A DNA stretch of 64,000 nucleotides from Aegilops tauschii subsp. strangulata (GCF_002575655.3 NC_053037.3:207685743-207749742); one strand, 5' to 3'; shown: positions 1 through 11,682, counted from the stretch's first letter. Notes: generated by a model not told the origin, from the letters alone. Numbers and translations are program-made.

Positions 1-1075
1 AGTCATTCACAGGCCATTACAACGGCGGCCCCACCACTATTGGCTTAACACGACACGCGGGAAAATCGGAAACTGGCCCGGACTCAAGATTAATGAAGAA
101 ACAAAGAAGACCTCAAGAGGCCCGCCTCTTTAGCACCCGCACCTGTGCACTTATTAGGGCCTACCCCGACAACGCTTGGCAACGTGTTCGGGGCAGGCCC
201 GGGGGCTTCTGTCGGTGCAACAAACCCTGGGTCTGTTGCCCAGACTATGCACAGGCACGGGAATGAGATCGCAACACCAACCCAAGTCAGAGTACAAGAG
301 ACCAAGGACTTCGAAGAACCAACATGCAGATTAGAAGGACCAAGATCAAGCCAGAAAAGCGAGATACCACCAAGAGAAAAGCCTCCCTTGCCGGGCATGC
401 GAGCTAAGAAAGGGCGGGGCCAACCCCTAGAAGAGGACATCCAAGACGTCTCGGCAAGGCCTGCCAGGACTCGCACAAGCATCCACCTCACCCAACTACT
501 CCACCACGACCCACGTCGTCGATCGATGCAGTGTCAAGCCGCAAAGTGACTGGGTGGCAGCCATTCGCCACATGGCGGCCTTTCTCTACAGGAAATACCT
601 ACTAACGACACCCGTCCTGCAACGTGTCAGGCGAGCAGGTGTGAAGCTGACAAAACAGCCCGGCAAGGCTTGACGGGCAAGCGACGACGTGACGTTAAGC
701 GGTGCATTTCATGCGCCCCTGTCAGCCTGCAGAGTTAGGTATGATAGCACTGTTTGCTATCTTATCAGTGCATAATGACCACTTTGCCATTGTGGTGACC
801 CCTTAATCTATAAAAGGAGGCCCATGGCAACCGTAGAAAGGGTTGGAAGGTTGGATACCACACACTCATACGCGCGTAGCCATTGAGGCCCCGCCGGGCA
901 AGTGTACTCTGCTCCACAACTATTCTTCCACCATCAATCCACTAAAGCAAGAGTAGCGTTTTATGCCTCGCGGCGGCCCGAACCTGGGTAAAATTGCTTG
1001 TGTGATCTCTACCGTGCTGACCCACACTCTTCTACTCTTTGTGCAACATGACATCACCCCTGCCGAACCAGCAAA
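1..1075 (+). mobile_element. 3' end of a Ty3/Gypsy element with a truncated LTR
   Basis: Bases 1-209 end in a purine-rich tract (about 191-208) of the kind that primes plus-strand synthesis, followed directly by TGTCGGTG at 210. The LTRs at 51281 and 57697 start almost identically (TGTCGGCG) after the same kind of tract. From 210 the sequence reads as an LTR: about 600 bp of U3, TATAAAAG at 809-816, then an R/U5-like stretch with a phrase shared with the LTR at 57697 ('gcccgaacctgggtaaa'). No CA terminus or primer-binding site is visible; the LTR stops near 1075, where sequence of the opposite orientation begins. ORFs inside it (145-549 and its antisense) are shadows. Confidence 0.65.
809..816 (+). 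promoter_or_regulatory. LTR TATA box (TATAAAAG)
   Basis: TATAAAAG lies about 600 bp into the LTR that starts at 210, the usual place for the U3/R boundary. Transcription would start roughly 25-30 bp downstream. Activity is not known. Confidence 0.55.
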
Positions 1076-1383
1076 GGGGCCCTTGGTTCCCGTAGGTGCC
1101 CGTGATTTCCCGCGACACGACCCTCTATGTGAGGGTGTTTTGGGAAGACGGTCGTCGTGCGGGGTGCTGCCCGGAAGATGGCAGCGGCGACAACGAGCTT
1201 GCCGTTGGTGGCGTCCGCGACGATGATGAGGGTGAGGTTGCCCTTGGCGATGGCCGCGCTAGCTCCAGCGGCGGCGGCTCCTCCCCGGCGAGAGCACCAG
1301 TGGTGGCAGCTATGACGAACCACCATGCCGCCAGGCTCAGATCGAGGAAGGCGATGAGCCGTCTCGCCGCCATGCTCCGGTGA
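1076..1383 (+). pseudogene. remnant of the antisense B3-like gene of a Tat-lineage Gypsy element
   Basis: The frame ending at the TGA at 1381-1383 contains TTLYVRVFWEDGRRAGCC, nearly the same as TLYVRVFREDGRRVGCC in the antisense gene of element B (minus strand near 50400) and related to FKVFSDDGRRLECC in element C. After it comes a Gly/Ser/acidic tail, as in the other copies. Only the last strand of the B3-like fold and the tail survive; the DNA-binding N-terminal half is missing at the break near 1075. Because this ORF runs antisense to its element, the parent element must lie on the minus strand, opposite to the LTR at 210-1075. It is a truncated, non-functional copy. Confidence 0.6.
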
Positions 1384-1522
1384 AGCAGGAGGAAGACTCG
1401 GGCTGAGCTCGGGCGCTGCTGGAGCCTGGCCTCGGGAGCTGCTGCAGTCGTGCGGCCCGCTTTTGTTTTTCCTTTCCTTTCTCCTGCATTTGAAAAAAAA
1501 GTAGAGGGCCCTGCTGGGGTGT
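1384..1522 (-). mobile_element. Tat-lineage internal fragment next to the antisense remnant
   Basis: Read on the minus strand this stretch has the same order as 50040-50110 of element B: a short 'ctcctgcatt'-like phrase followed by an AAAAGGAA-type stretch, then the 3' end of the antisense ORF. It ends at the GGTGT (1518-1522) duplicated by insertion of the solo LTR at 1523. Confidence 0.5.
1518..1522. repeat. target-site duplication GGTGT (partner 6267-6271)
   Basis: Five bases directly before TGTCACGCCC are repeated directly after GGGCGTTACA at 6267-6271. A perfect 5-bp duplication is the expected integrase footprint and fixes the ends of the solo LTR. Confidence 0.85.
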
Positions 1523-4518
1523 TGTCACGCCCAATATGCGACCCTATCCGAGAGGAACTCGAAGGTCCCACCAAAGATAGACCCGCATATTGAAACGCTT
1601 TTGCAAGGTGGATATCATTACATCAACATTACATAATAGATGGGGATACATACAAGGCCTACAAATGCCGCAAGGATACATCAATACATCATACATAAGA
1701 TCAATATCCGACTATGGATGAAATTCAAACATAAGCTCAAACGACATCCACCCTGCTAGCCCTGGCTGCCGACCCGGAACCTAACCCAAGATCGACGAAG
1801 AAGAAGAAAAACTCCAACACGAATAAACATCGCTCTCGCGTCATGATCATCGCATAACCTATACCTGCAAGTATTGTTGTAGTAATCTGTGAGCCACGAG
1901 TACTCAGCAATCCCATTACCATGAGATCAAGACTAGCAAAGCTTAATGGGTAAGGAAGGGATAGGTGGTGAGGTTGCAGCAGCGACTAAGCATGTATGGT
2001 GGCTAACATACACAAATAAGAGCGAGAAGAGAAGCAACAGAACGGTCGTGAAGCTAGCAATGATCAAGAAGTGATCCTGAACCCCTACTTACGTCAAACA
2101 TAACCCAGAAACCGTGTTCACTTCCCGGACTCCGCCGAGAAGAGACCATCACAGCTACACACGCAGTTGATGCGTTTTATTTAAGTCAGGTGTCAAGTTC
2201 TCTACAACTAGACATTAACAAATTCCCATCTGCCACATAACCGCGGGCACGGCTCTTGAAAGTTTATACCCTGCAGGGGTGTCCCAACTTAGCCCATTAT
2301 AAGCTCTCATGGTCAACGAAGGATATTCCTTCTCCCGGGAAGACCCGATCAGTCTCGGAATCCCGGTTTACAAGACATTTCGACAATGGTAAAACAAGAC
2401 CAGCAAAGCCGCCCGAATGTGCCGACAAATCCCGATAGGAGCTGCACATATCTCGTTCTCAGGGCACACCGGTTAAGTCAAGCTACGAGTAAAACCAGGC
2501 CTCGAGTTTCCCCCAGGTGGCCCCGCAGGCTGCTCGGTTCGGACCAACACTTAGAGAAGCACTGCCGGGGGGGGGGGGTTAAATAAAGATGACCCTCGGG
2601 AGAGCGACTCCCTAGGGAAAAGAAATAGGTGATAGGCAAATGGTAAAACCAAGGTTGGGCCTTGCTGGAGGAGTTTTATTCAAAGCGAACTGTCAAGGGG
2701 TGCCCATAACACCCTACCGCGTTAGGAACGCAAAATCAAGGAACATAACACCGGTATGACGGAAACTAGGGCGGCATGAGTGGAACAAAACACTTGACAT
2801 AAGGCCGAGCCTTCCACCCTTTACCAAGTATATAGATGCATTAATTAAATAAGAGATATTGTGATATCCCAACATAAACATAATCCAACTCTATAAGAGG
2901 GGCTGAGCAAAAAGCGGTAACATAGCCAAACAATGGTTTGCTAGGAAGGGTGACAAAGGTTAGAGGTGGTTTCATGGCAATTTGGGAGGCTTGATAAGCA
3001 AGTGATAGGTAGCGTAGCATAGCGATAGAACGAAGCAGCTAGCATAGCAATGATAGTAATGAGATCCAAGGTGACGGTCATCTTTCATGAAATCCCACTA
3101 GGAAGAAGAACGAATCCATGAAGAAGATGAAGCCACGAAGACGAACCAAGCGTAGACGAACGAATCCTCACGATCGCAACGAAACGAGAACTATCAAGAA
3201 GAAGCACACAACATGGTAAACACACCACACATGAACAGGGCATGATGCTCAAACAAGTATGATGCATGACAAGGCTACATGAAGCTACTCATGGCAAGAG
3301 ATGATGCATAGAAGAGAAACACATCAAAGCAAGTTTAAATGAGGCCGGAAACAACATATAACAAATCCGGTAAGTCCTCATATGCAAGTTTCGGAATTGG
3401 TCCAGATCTGAATAACCCTTTTGTTCAAGTTATTAAACAGCAAGTTAATATGCCGCAATATGATCTACACGAAAATCTAGTCAAGTTGCATAAAGATCAT
3501 TTAATTCGGAGCTACGGCCTAGAAGATATGAGCAAAACAAGTTAAACATGGCATTGATGCAAAATGCATATAAACATCAATCACACATTCCAAAACAAGG
3601 ATACAACAATGTAATATGAAACTACATGCAATTCTAAGCAAGTTTCATATAGAGCATGCCCAAAACGGAGCAACGGTGCAGCACATACACTCCAAACAAG
3701 ATATAGCAACAATCTGTCCAAAACAGCAACTAGGCATCTCGCAAGCATCAAAACAATATGCTACAGCACCCTAAAATGAAAACAAAAGGCATGGACGTGA
3801 TGTACAGGTAAAGCATGACAAAACATGAACACTGAGCTATCTCTAGAAATCACTATAGCATGCTCAAACGGACATGGAAAGATTGCAAATAATAACAGTT
3901 TCACAGACTTGGCAGAAAAATCACTGGACATGGCAGAAATAACATCAGGTTGCAATGTTTAGAGCTATCAAACAACATGCTACAGGAACAGATCATAGCA
4001 CACAAAGGCATGGCATGAATCTACTAATTTCATAAAACAAAAGTCCCGTAGTGATCACGAGCCAAAAAGGCACAGAAGATATGATGGCACCCATGTAAAC
4101 AAAGCAAGTTTCATAACCGGATTCAGACTTAGCAGAAAAACTGAGCATGGCATAAACAGAATTATGAAAGCATCTTTGCGAGCTCAAATCACTCATCACA
4201 AAGCATTTCATGGCATGTGAAGGCATCAAACAGTAAGAAGACACATTTATGGAGCTAAAAATGGAAAGACCAAGTTCATAGGTGCATGGATCACTAGCAA
4301 AACACATGGCAATACTGGACTTCATGTTAACAGGCTGACAGCAACATTATTTAGCAAGTTTGGAGCAAGATTGCGACAAGATACAGTAGGATATAAATGA
4401 AAAAAAGGGCATGGATGGATACATCATAACATGTGTAACAAAACACCCTTAGTGAACATCTCCAGATTATGCATAGAACTCATGGTGACAGCAGGTTTAC
4501 ATGGCATCACAATGTTAC

Positions 4519-5232
4519 AGCTACAGACTTAGCAGAAATGACAGTCACAGAAATCAGCAACATCATGGAGGCTATTTTGCATGCTTGTGCTCGTCACCAC
4601 ATAGATCACAAAAATACAAGACAAGCACCCCTGTAAAGACGGCATGATGTAGTTCAAAACACATGTAGATCTCATGCTCTTAGGATGCACAAACAAAATG
4701 CAACGAAAATAACAAATCAGCAAGTCCTGAAAACAGACAGCAGTTAACATCATATAGCACTCTTGCAACGATGATTAGGGCATCAATATGGACACAAACA
4801 AGAATGGCACAATGGAACAAAATGAATAACATCTCATGATGAACATTTAGATATATTACACGCACAAAACGGAGGAGCTACAGACTTAGCAGAAATGACA
4901 GTCACAGAAATCAGCAACATCATGGAGGCTACTTTGCATGCTTGTGCTCGTCACCACATAGATCACAAAAATACAAGACAAGGACCCCTGTAAAGACGGC
5001 ATGATGTAGTTCAAAACACATGTAGAGCTCATGCTCTTAGGATGCACAAACAAAATGCAACGAAAATAACAAATCAGCAAGTCCTGAAAACAGACAGCAG
5101 TTAACATCATATAGCACTCTTGCAATGATGATTAGGGCATCAATATGGACACAAACAAGCATGGCACAATGGAACAAAATGAATAACATCTCATGATGAA
5201 CATTTAGATATATTACACGCACAAAACGGAGG
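4519..5232. repeat. 357-bp tandem duplication inside the Sukkula-type LTR
   Basis: The block starting AGCTACAGAC at 4519 recurs at 4876, and ACAAAACGGAGGAGC at 4864 recurs at 5221: a constant 357-bp offset. The two copies differ at only a few positions, so the duplication is recent compared with the LTR. The paired 79-aa ORFs on the minus strand here are by-products of it. Confidence 0.9.
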
Positions 5233-5774
5233 AGCACACATGGAGTTATAGCATGATGAACATGAGCACAAAATGTTGAAAAACTGGGACTTAGAAGATT
5301 TACACCTCCGGATCTAGGGTTGACCCGGCGCGGATTTTGAGGCGAGGCGGATCTCGCCGGATCTGAGGCGCCGGCGACGGTGATGAGGAAGACGGCCGGG
5401 GTCGGGGCGGCGCCGGCGAGGGGGCTGCTCGCCGGAGGGACGGGGCCGGGCGGCGCGAGCGCGGAGGAGAGAGGCGGCGGGGAACACGGTCGCCGGCGGC
5501 GGCGAGGGAAGGGATCGACGGCGGGGTCCGGCGGGAGGCGCGCGGGGTTGGGGTGGCTCGGGGAGGCGCCTGGGCGAGCGGCGGCGGCGGGCGGGCCGCG
5601 CGGGCCCGACTCGGGCCCCGCGGGCCGGCGGCGGCGGGAGGTGGCGAAGGGCCACATGACAGCGTGCGGTGGCAAGGGGGCGGCGGCGGACATGTCCGAT
5701 GGCGGGGTTTTCGTCCGGTGGCGCGAGGAGGGGGAAGGCTAGGGTTTAGACTACGAAAAATGGAGGGGGAGGTG

Positions 5775-5782
5775 TTTATATA
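5775..5782 (-). promoter_or_regulatory. LTR TATA box (TATATAAA)
   Basis: On the minus strand TATATAAA lies about 490 bp from the LTR 5' end (6266), followed by CTAAACCCTAGCC-like leader sequence. The related LTR at 39319-43202 has the same TATATAAA at the matching place (42790-42797), so this is the conserved LTR core promoter. Confidence 0.55.
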
Positions 5783-6271
5783 GGTAGAGGGAGCTAGGAG
5801 AGTCCAAATGGGGTGCGGTTTTTGCCCACACGATCGTGATCGAACGACCAAGAGCATGGAGGGGGTTTTGCTGGGTTAGTGGGCTGTGGTGGAGGGTGCT
5901 GGGCTGCAAAGAGAGAGGGGTTTCGGGCTACGCGGTTAACCGTTGGGGCATCAAACGACCTCCAAATGGAACGAAATTTGGCGGGCGGTCTGTCGGTGCT
6001 ATACCAAGGCCACTCGGCAAATCTCAGCCCATTCCGAGAACGTTTTTCTCCCGCTCACGAAACAATGTCTGAGAGGGGCGACAGGCGCGAGGGAGAGTGT
6101 CAGATCGCGAAACGGACAGCGGGGAAAAGGACCGGATGCAAGTTTTGAAAAACATGCAGATGAAATGCAGATGATGACATGGCAAAATGGAACACGCAAG
6201 CAAATGACATGGCAAGGACGGCGAATAACTGGAAGACACCTGGTGCATCGAAGCCGGGGCGTTACAGGTGT

Positions 6272-6653
6272 GTAATGAACCGCGGCGCTTGCGCCACTAT
6301 GTTATGTTTGTTATTTTGGTATTGTGCCTTGATACCCGCGTTTCTACTAGGTGTGGTTAGGGTAACTTAGTTCGATGTGCTTGTGGTAGTCTCCCATGTC
6401 GCGAGGGCGCGCCTTTCCAGAGGTATCTTCTAAGGGCTTCCTTCCTGACGACTCAGGAGCCGTAGAGCCTCAGGAGATGTTGTATAGCTGCAGAGCTTTT
6501 AGAAGGCCTCATGAGGCGTCTTGTCTTACCTCGCGCAAGCCCCCGAGCGTGGGTTGATTTTGGCTGGTACAACGCGCCGCGATGCCCGGAGGCACGGACT
6601 AAGGAAGGTGCGCATGCCCGTGAGCTCATTCAAGAGCGTCTCGCGAGGATTAA
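6272..6653 (-). mobile_element. continuation of the Tat-lineage internal fragment beyond the solo LTR
   Basis: The GGTGT duplication shows that 6272 was once joined to 1522. The stretch has the CTCGCGAG-rich composition of the non-coding DNA between integrase and antisense gene in element B. It ends at 6653 where a second Sukkula-type LTR begins. The 66- and 67-aa ORFs at 6511-6724 overlap each other and cross into that LTR, and are not supported as genes. Confidence 0.4.
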
Positions 6654-6734
6654 TGTCACGCCCAATACACGATCCTATCCGAGAGGAACACGAAGGTCCC
6701 ACCAAGGATAGAGCCGCATATTGAAGACGCTTTT
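6654..6734 (-). mobile_element. second Sukkula-type LTR, 3' terminal part (continues at 19747)
   Basis: TGTCACGCCCAATACACGATCC at 6654 repeats the terminus at 1523, and the following 60 bases match 1545-1605. It stops at the CTTTT duplicated by element A. The matching positions of the first copy (around 1600-1606) read straight through 'cgcttttgcaagg', so this LTR was intact here before element A inserted. Confidence 0.8.
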
Positions 6735-7255
6735 TGTCGTGGAATTGTCACGGCAGATGTCCTCGTGCAAGGACTTAGTGGTGGAGCCATCGTAGCTAGG
6801 AAGCTTAAAGGGATTAAACGGGACAAGGAACACGAGGGTTATACTGGTTCGGCCCCTTACGGTGAAGGTAAAAGCCTACGTCTAGTTGAGGTGGGATTAC
6901 TTAGGGTTTTGATGACCAGGGAGCTTAATCGCTATACCCGGCTCTCGATCTGTTGTCCCTCGTCCTGAACCGCCGCCGGGTCGTCCCTTTATATAGAGAA
7001 GGTTGACGCCCTGCGGCTCTCAGAGTCCCGGCCGGCTTATAGCAGTATCCGGCTCGGACTCTTAACTACTCTTGCCTTACATTACAAGTCTTGCCATAAC
7101 GGCGGTTTATCACTACGGGCCTTAAGCCGCCTCCGGGTCTTAAGCCCACTATTGATCCGCCATCCTCTAGCCTGGTACTGGGCTTTACGTGATGATCATT
7201 ATAACGTAACCCGGCCCCTCCTGGGCGGGTGACTCTAATGGTTATATCCTCAACA
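6735..7255 (-). repeat. element A 3' LTR
   Basis: This 521-bp LTR matches 19223-19741 along its whole length. It starts TGTCGTGG and ends TCCTCAACA as read on the plus strand. Confidence 0.9.
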
Positions 7256-7275
7256 TTAGGCCCCAGATTGATTTG
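7256..7275 (-). other. candidate polypurine tract of element A
   Basis: On the minus strand the bases just before the 3' LTR read AATCTGGGGCCTAA, a G-rich run where the plus-strand primer should be. It is a weak polypurine tract because of the inner CC; position is the main evidence. Confidence 0.4.
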
Positions 7276-7532
7276 AACCGGTTCATGTCTCAATCCCTTT
7301 GAAAGAAAATCTTTCGGCTTCTGCTTGTGCGAAGGCTATAACCCGCCGTGACGTCATCTTCTGGATTCTTGGTAACCCGCCGTGATGTCATCTTCCATTA
7401 AATTCATTTTTATTCCGTCATATCCCAACGGATCTTATCTTTAATGACCATCCCGAAAATCGAGGCATTTCTGTGGCGAGATAATCGCGTCTTGGCCTCC
7501 TCGTTTCTCGCGCCCATTTATCAGCCGTCCCT

Positions 7533-7540
7533 TATAAATA
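7533..7540 (+). promoter_or_regulatory. TATA box of the antisense gene of element A
   Basis: TATAAATA at 7533-7540 is followed at once by GGCCCGGCCCATAAG, which contains a GGCCCA motif common in plant promoters. A pyrimidine-rich leader follows, then a consensus splice donor at 7713. The box sits 769 bp before the ATG at 8302 in genomic terms, but about 200 nt once the leader intron is removed. It points opposite to the LTR promoter. Confidence 0.6.
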
Positions 7541-7712
7541 GGCCCGGCCCATAAGCCTTCGTCACTCTTCTCCTCCATCGTCTTCCTCCTCTGATGCTCC
7601 AGAGCCCGAGCTCCGCCGCCGCCGCGCCCCTGGTCTTCGTCAACCTCGGCCGCTGCATCACCCTGAACCGGTCCAGAGAAACGGCGGCAACCTCCGCATC
7701 TCATCAGCGCCG

Positions 7713-8285
7713 GTAAGTCCATACCACTCCATATAGTAGATTTGCATTAGGGTTCTGTCGTTCTGCCCCTGTTCTTCGTAGTTCATCTCGAGTTCTTCAC
7801 AGTTCTTCCACCGCGACCCCTTTTGATCCGGGAAACAGGGTAGAACTCCCGCGGTAGTGGTTTCACACTCATTTTTATGCTAGTAGATCCCTTTTGTCCG
7901 CAGAAAGACCTCGTTCTGAGCTCATGAACTTCTCTGTATCAGCTTTCTAGGTCTAGAAATTTTTTCTTTTTGGACGATCGTTTGATCCAAAATAATCCCT
8001 GCAACCTGTGAAACCTGTTTGTACAACACTTAGACAAAAACCTGTATCTGTTAACCATGGCGGTTCATATCTCCGGCTTAAAAGAGGCCATGCGCTGTGA
8101 AATTTCCGGCTTATTAATGATAGAGCTTTAAACAACTTGAATTACTTATGATATCCACAGCGGCTTAGATAACCCGACACACTTAGCCATATAACATTAG
8201 GCCCCTTCATGAACCGCCGTTCTGAATGCTGAACTGAAATTTTTCTCCGGCTTAAATTTGAACCGGAAATTTTCCTTTGTCATAG
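7713..8285 (+). other. leader (5' UTR) intron of the antisense gene
   Basis: Donor CCG|GTAAGTCC at 7713 is a perfect plant donor; acceptor TTTGTCATAG ends at 8285, 16 bases before the ATG at 8302. The 573-bp interval is T-rich, as grass introns are. Confidence 0.6.
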
Positions 8286-8301
8286 GCTTCCATTTTCCAC
8301 A

Positions 8302-11300
8302 ATGCCGCCCAAGGCTCCCAAAGCACCCATTACGTGCAATTGGGTGAGATCCAACATTACTGATGATACCTTAGATGATTTCGTGAAGACGGGTTACCTG
8401 CCTAAGAAGGAGGTCATCTCCTATCGTGCCCCTGACCCGTCCGAAGAAAGGCCTCAACCAAGAGATGGAGTGGTTGTTATATTTGCTGACCACATGAGCC
8501 GGGGCTTTGCTCCTCCCGGCTCAAAATTCTTCAGAGATGTTCTGAACTTTTTCGATCTGCGACCTCAAGACATTGGACCCAATTCCGTGTCGAACATTTG
8601 TAACTTTCAAGTGTTTTGTGAGGTATACCTTGGAGAGGAACCCAGCCTGCTACTCTTTAGAGAGTTATTTTACTTGAACCACCAGAATGAATGCGCCAAC
8701 GGGCCTAGCTTGGAACTTGGTGGAATCTCCATTCAACGACGGAGAGATTGCCTCTTTCCTTATGCTGAGCCGCCAAGCCACCCAAAGGACTAGAACCAGA
8801 CATGTTCTACTGCCAAGATACTTCTCCAGCTGATGAGAACCCTCTGCCCGGCTTTCGTGCCCTGCGTCTGGAGCCAAATCACCCCCTGCCAGACAAATTA
8901 TCTCAAGCTGATCGTCAACCACTGATCCCCACCATCAACAAGATTAAGGCTCTTCTGGGAAATGGCCTTAACGACGTTGATCTGGTCCGGGTCTAGATTG
9001 CTTGGCGGGTGATCCCTCTGAGCCGCCGGCCCGGCTTAATGTGTGACTACACGGGCCGGAAGGATGATCCTCTTCGGCACAACCCCAATGACTTACCTGA
9101 AGACGTCATTGATGACATGACCAAGTCCCTTCTGAACGAGAGCTTGGCAGATTGCGGGAGGACCAGCTTAAGCCCCTTCTGCAAAGCTAACCCGGCTCCG
9201 GCGGTAAGCTACTGATCTGAGCACTTTACTTTCCGTTTTAACAATTTTCGTCTTAACTTCAAGAAAACCTTTGTTGCATTTTTCAAGCTAATGACAAGTT
9301 CTGGAAGGTCAGGTATGACCATGAGGCTGCTAAAAAAGCCAGGAAGGCTAGAAAAGCCGCCAGGAGAGCCGCTCCCCGCAAGAAGGGGAGTAAGCCTAGC
9401 GCCTCAGAGCTGCTTCAGTTGGATGACAGCTCCGAGTCAGAGGTAGCCCTTGATTCTTTAGGCTCTTCTTTTGTTTTTCGTCTGTTTTTAACAACCTTAT
9501 TGACACTGATTATCAGCAGGATGATACCGGAGCGAGTAACCCGGTGATTGAAGAGGTAACTATACTTTCCTCCGACCCGGAGCCCTTGCCAAGGCTGAAA
9601 GTCCGAAGAGTAACCCGGAAAGTAAGATTTTCACATCCTTTAACTTATCAAGATCCTCAATTTCTTTTAAAGCGACAGATTCATGAGAGCCGAAGACACA
9701 CCCGGACCAACAAGGATGCAGACTTCTCCTCCGGCTTACCTGAAGCCTCGAGGAAGCGCCGGACTGAGGTTATCTCCAACTTATATCCTTTTCATCCTTT
9801 AGCGGGCGTCACTCGTCAACCACTCAATTCGTCTGATTCAAACTATCAGGAAACTTCACCTTCCTCCGGTGACTCCATGCAATCTAACTTGCCGGCTTTC
9901 AAGACCGCACCCGGGTAATGATAATCAACTTATTTTGTGCTTATCTTACTCATGTTTTTTGCACTAACCTTTTGACTTTCAGTGCACAAGCCAAACTCAG
10001 CAAGAGGGCAAAGAAAAGTAACCCGGTCAAAGAGCCGGTCTTGACTGAACCCAACGCCTCTGCCTCTGAGCCATCATCTGCACCAGCTCTATAAACCACC
10101 GCTCCAACTGAACAACAAGCCATGGAGAGTTCTGACGACCCGGAGATCCCTAGCCCAGCTCAACCGGCCGATGACCCGGATGTGGTGATTACCCGGACCG
10201 AATATGTTGAGCCGGGAAGACCCACTGTGCTGGCCAGATGCTCTGCTAAAGAAGAACTACTGGAGCGCCGCAGGGCCAGGCTGGATATCACTGACTATGC
10301 TAACTTGAGCATTGGAGACATTGTTTCTGGTTATATTGGTCAAGTGCACAACAGCCGGGACCTGGAGATTGACATGGTGAAGCAGATACAGCAAAAATCT
10401 GAGGTACAACTCTCTTGCTTACTCCATAGTCATCCTTACCATGCTAGCCCCCAAGTCTATTACTTATGATAGAATATGTTGTAGACTTAACTTCTGGCTT
10501 ACCTTCATGAACCGGCATTTATAAATAGAATCTTTCAGCATACATTAGCCCCCAAGTGCCAAGTGTCTTTGCTTGCAAAGTGCTTGGGACTTTAATGTTG
10601 CATGATAACCACTCAAGCTGTAACCCGGAATTTGTACAGGCTGCCTGCAAGAAATTTGAATCGGAAATCTCTGAGCTGAAGAACCGCCTGAAGACTCAGG
10701 AAACTGAGACCCGGAAGGCCAATGTCAAGTTTGAGTTCAGTGTTGCTGCACAAGAAAAACTGAAGAAAAAATTTGAAACAGAAAGAAAAACTTGGGCTGA
10801 CAAGAAGACTGCCTTGCTCAGCCGGGCCGAACAAGCGGAGGCTGCCCTTACTGAAAGAACCGTCGAACTCGCCGGCTTAAAACACCATGTGTCACAGATG
10901 GTCTCCGCAATCTTCGGTAAGTTATTCTGTAAGATTTTAACAAGTTTGCATTCTTCATGTCTCATAAGTCCCATCGTTGCCATCAGCTCACCTGACGTTA
11001 TTATGCAGGTCCCAGAAGCTCCAAACTGAATCAGAACATGCTGACCAAGCTGAAGGTGGTTTACACCTTGGTGGAGCAACTCTACACCGGGTCACAACGT
11101 GCTTTAGCCGTTGTGGCTCTGTCCAATGAGGTTCCCACTCACCTGGAAGACGTACTCAGGCGGCTTGCCGTACTTCCTCAGCGCTTCCAAGAGCTGAGAC
11201 GGGCTTCTGCAAGAGCCGGAGCCATAGCTGCTCTGAGCCGGGCTAAGGCGTTTCTACCGGAGCTAGACCCGGCCAACATCGCTCTTGGATACCCCAGCCT

Positions 11301-11682
11301 GAAGGAAGACGGCACCCCCTTTGATCAAAAAGACTTCGCCGCCTGTGTGAAGAGCGTGCGCCCGGTGGCCACCTTGATTGGGAATGACACAGACCTTACC
11401 AAGTACCAGCCGGGCTATGACGCGGAGAATCAGAGGATTCCAACTCCACGCTATGAAGCAGTCAGCTTGATCCCTCCGACTCGTAAGCATACCTTTGCCC
11501 CAGAAGTTGACCCGGCCAGGTTAATTGATGATGAGGCTCAATTTGAAGCTTTGAGCGGCATTGACTGGAAATCATCAACCTTCCAGGTTATGGAAACAGC
11601 CAGAGGAGCGGAGAGGGATGAGCCGGGAGCTTCAACTCAACAAGCATCTTCATTTCTTAGGCGGCTCATGGTTACACCTTAA
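8302..11682 (+). pseudogene. intron-containing antisense gene of element A (PF04195-like domain plus coiled coil)
   Basis: Six coding exons can be read: 8302-9203, 9288-9442, 9520-9914, 9983-10403, 10640-10916 and 11009-11682, all with GT...AG introns. The reading phase carries exactly across the last four introns; the first junction is off by one base. Together they code for about 940 residues. Residues 10-165 resemble PF04195 (putative gypsy-type transposon domain), with signatures such as GYLPKKEV, FFDLRPQDIGPNSV and FCEVYLGEEPSL. A Lys/Arg-rich block (ARKARKAARRAAPRKK) could be a nuclear signal. Exon 10640-10916 is a coiled coil (FESEISELKNRLKTQETE...). Decay: TAG at 8791, a one-base deletion near 8806, TAG at 8994, TAA at 10092. 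It runs opposite to gag-pol. PF04195 is common in grass Gypsy elements; its role is unknown. Confidence 0.75.

Larger units (their letters stand above)
1523..6266 (-). mobile_element. solo LTR of a Sukkula-type large retrotransposon derivative (LARD)
   Basis: The unit starts TGTCACGCCC and ends GGGCGTTACA, giving TG...CA ends, and is flanked by the 5-bp repeat GGTGT (1518-1522 and 6267-6271). The start (GTCACGCCCAA.ATGCGACC) matches, with one difference in the stretch I recall, the complement of the barley Sukkula LTR primer, which reads outward from the LTR 3' end; this puts the LTR on the minus strand. At 4.74 kb it fits the 4-5 kb LTRs of Sukkula. There is no second LTR, primer site or coding domain, so it is a solo LTR left by LTR-LTR recombination. 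The GC-rich ORFs near 5300-5700 are compositional shadows in the transcribed leader part of the LTR. Confidence 0.8.

Noticed and set aside
4529..5125. Two nearly identical 79-aa ORFs, possible paralogous genes
   Set aside because: Explained by the 357-bp tandem duplication in non-coding LTR sequence.
5037..5857. Several long GC-rich ORFs on both strands (up to 218 aa)
   Set aside because: They overlap each other in all frames, are Pro/Arg/Ala-rich and fall in the GC-rich leader part of the Sukkula-type LTR; no domain, and the related LTR at 42020-43104 does not keep the same frames.
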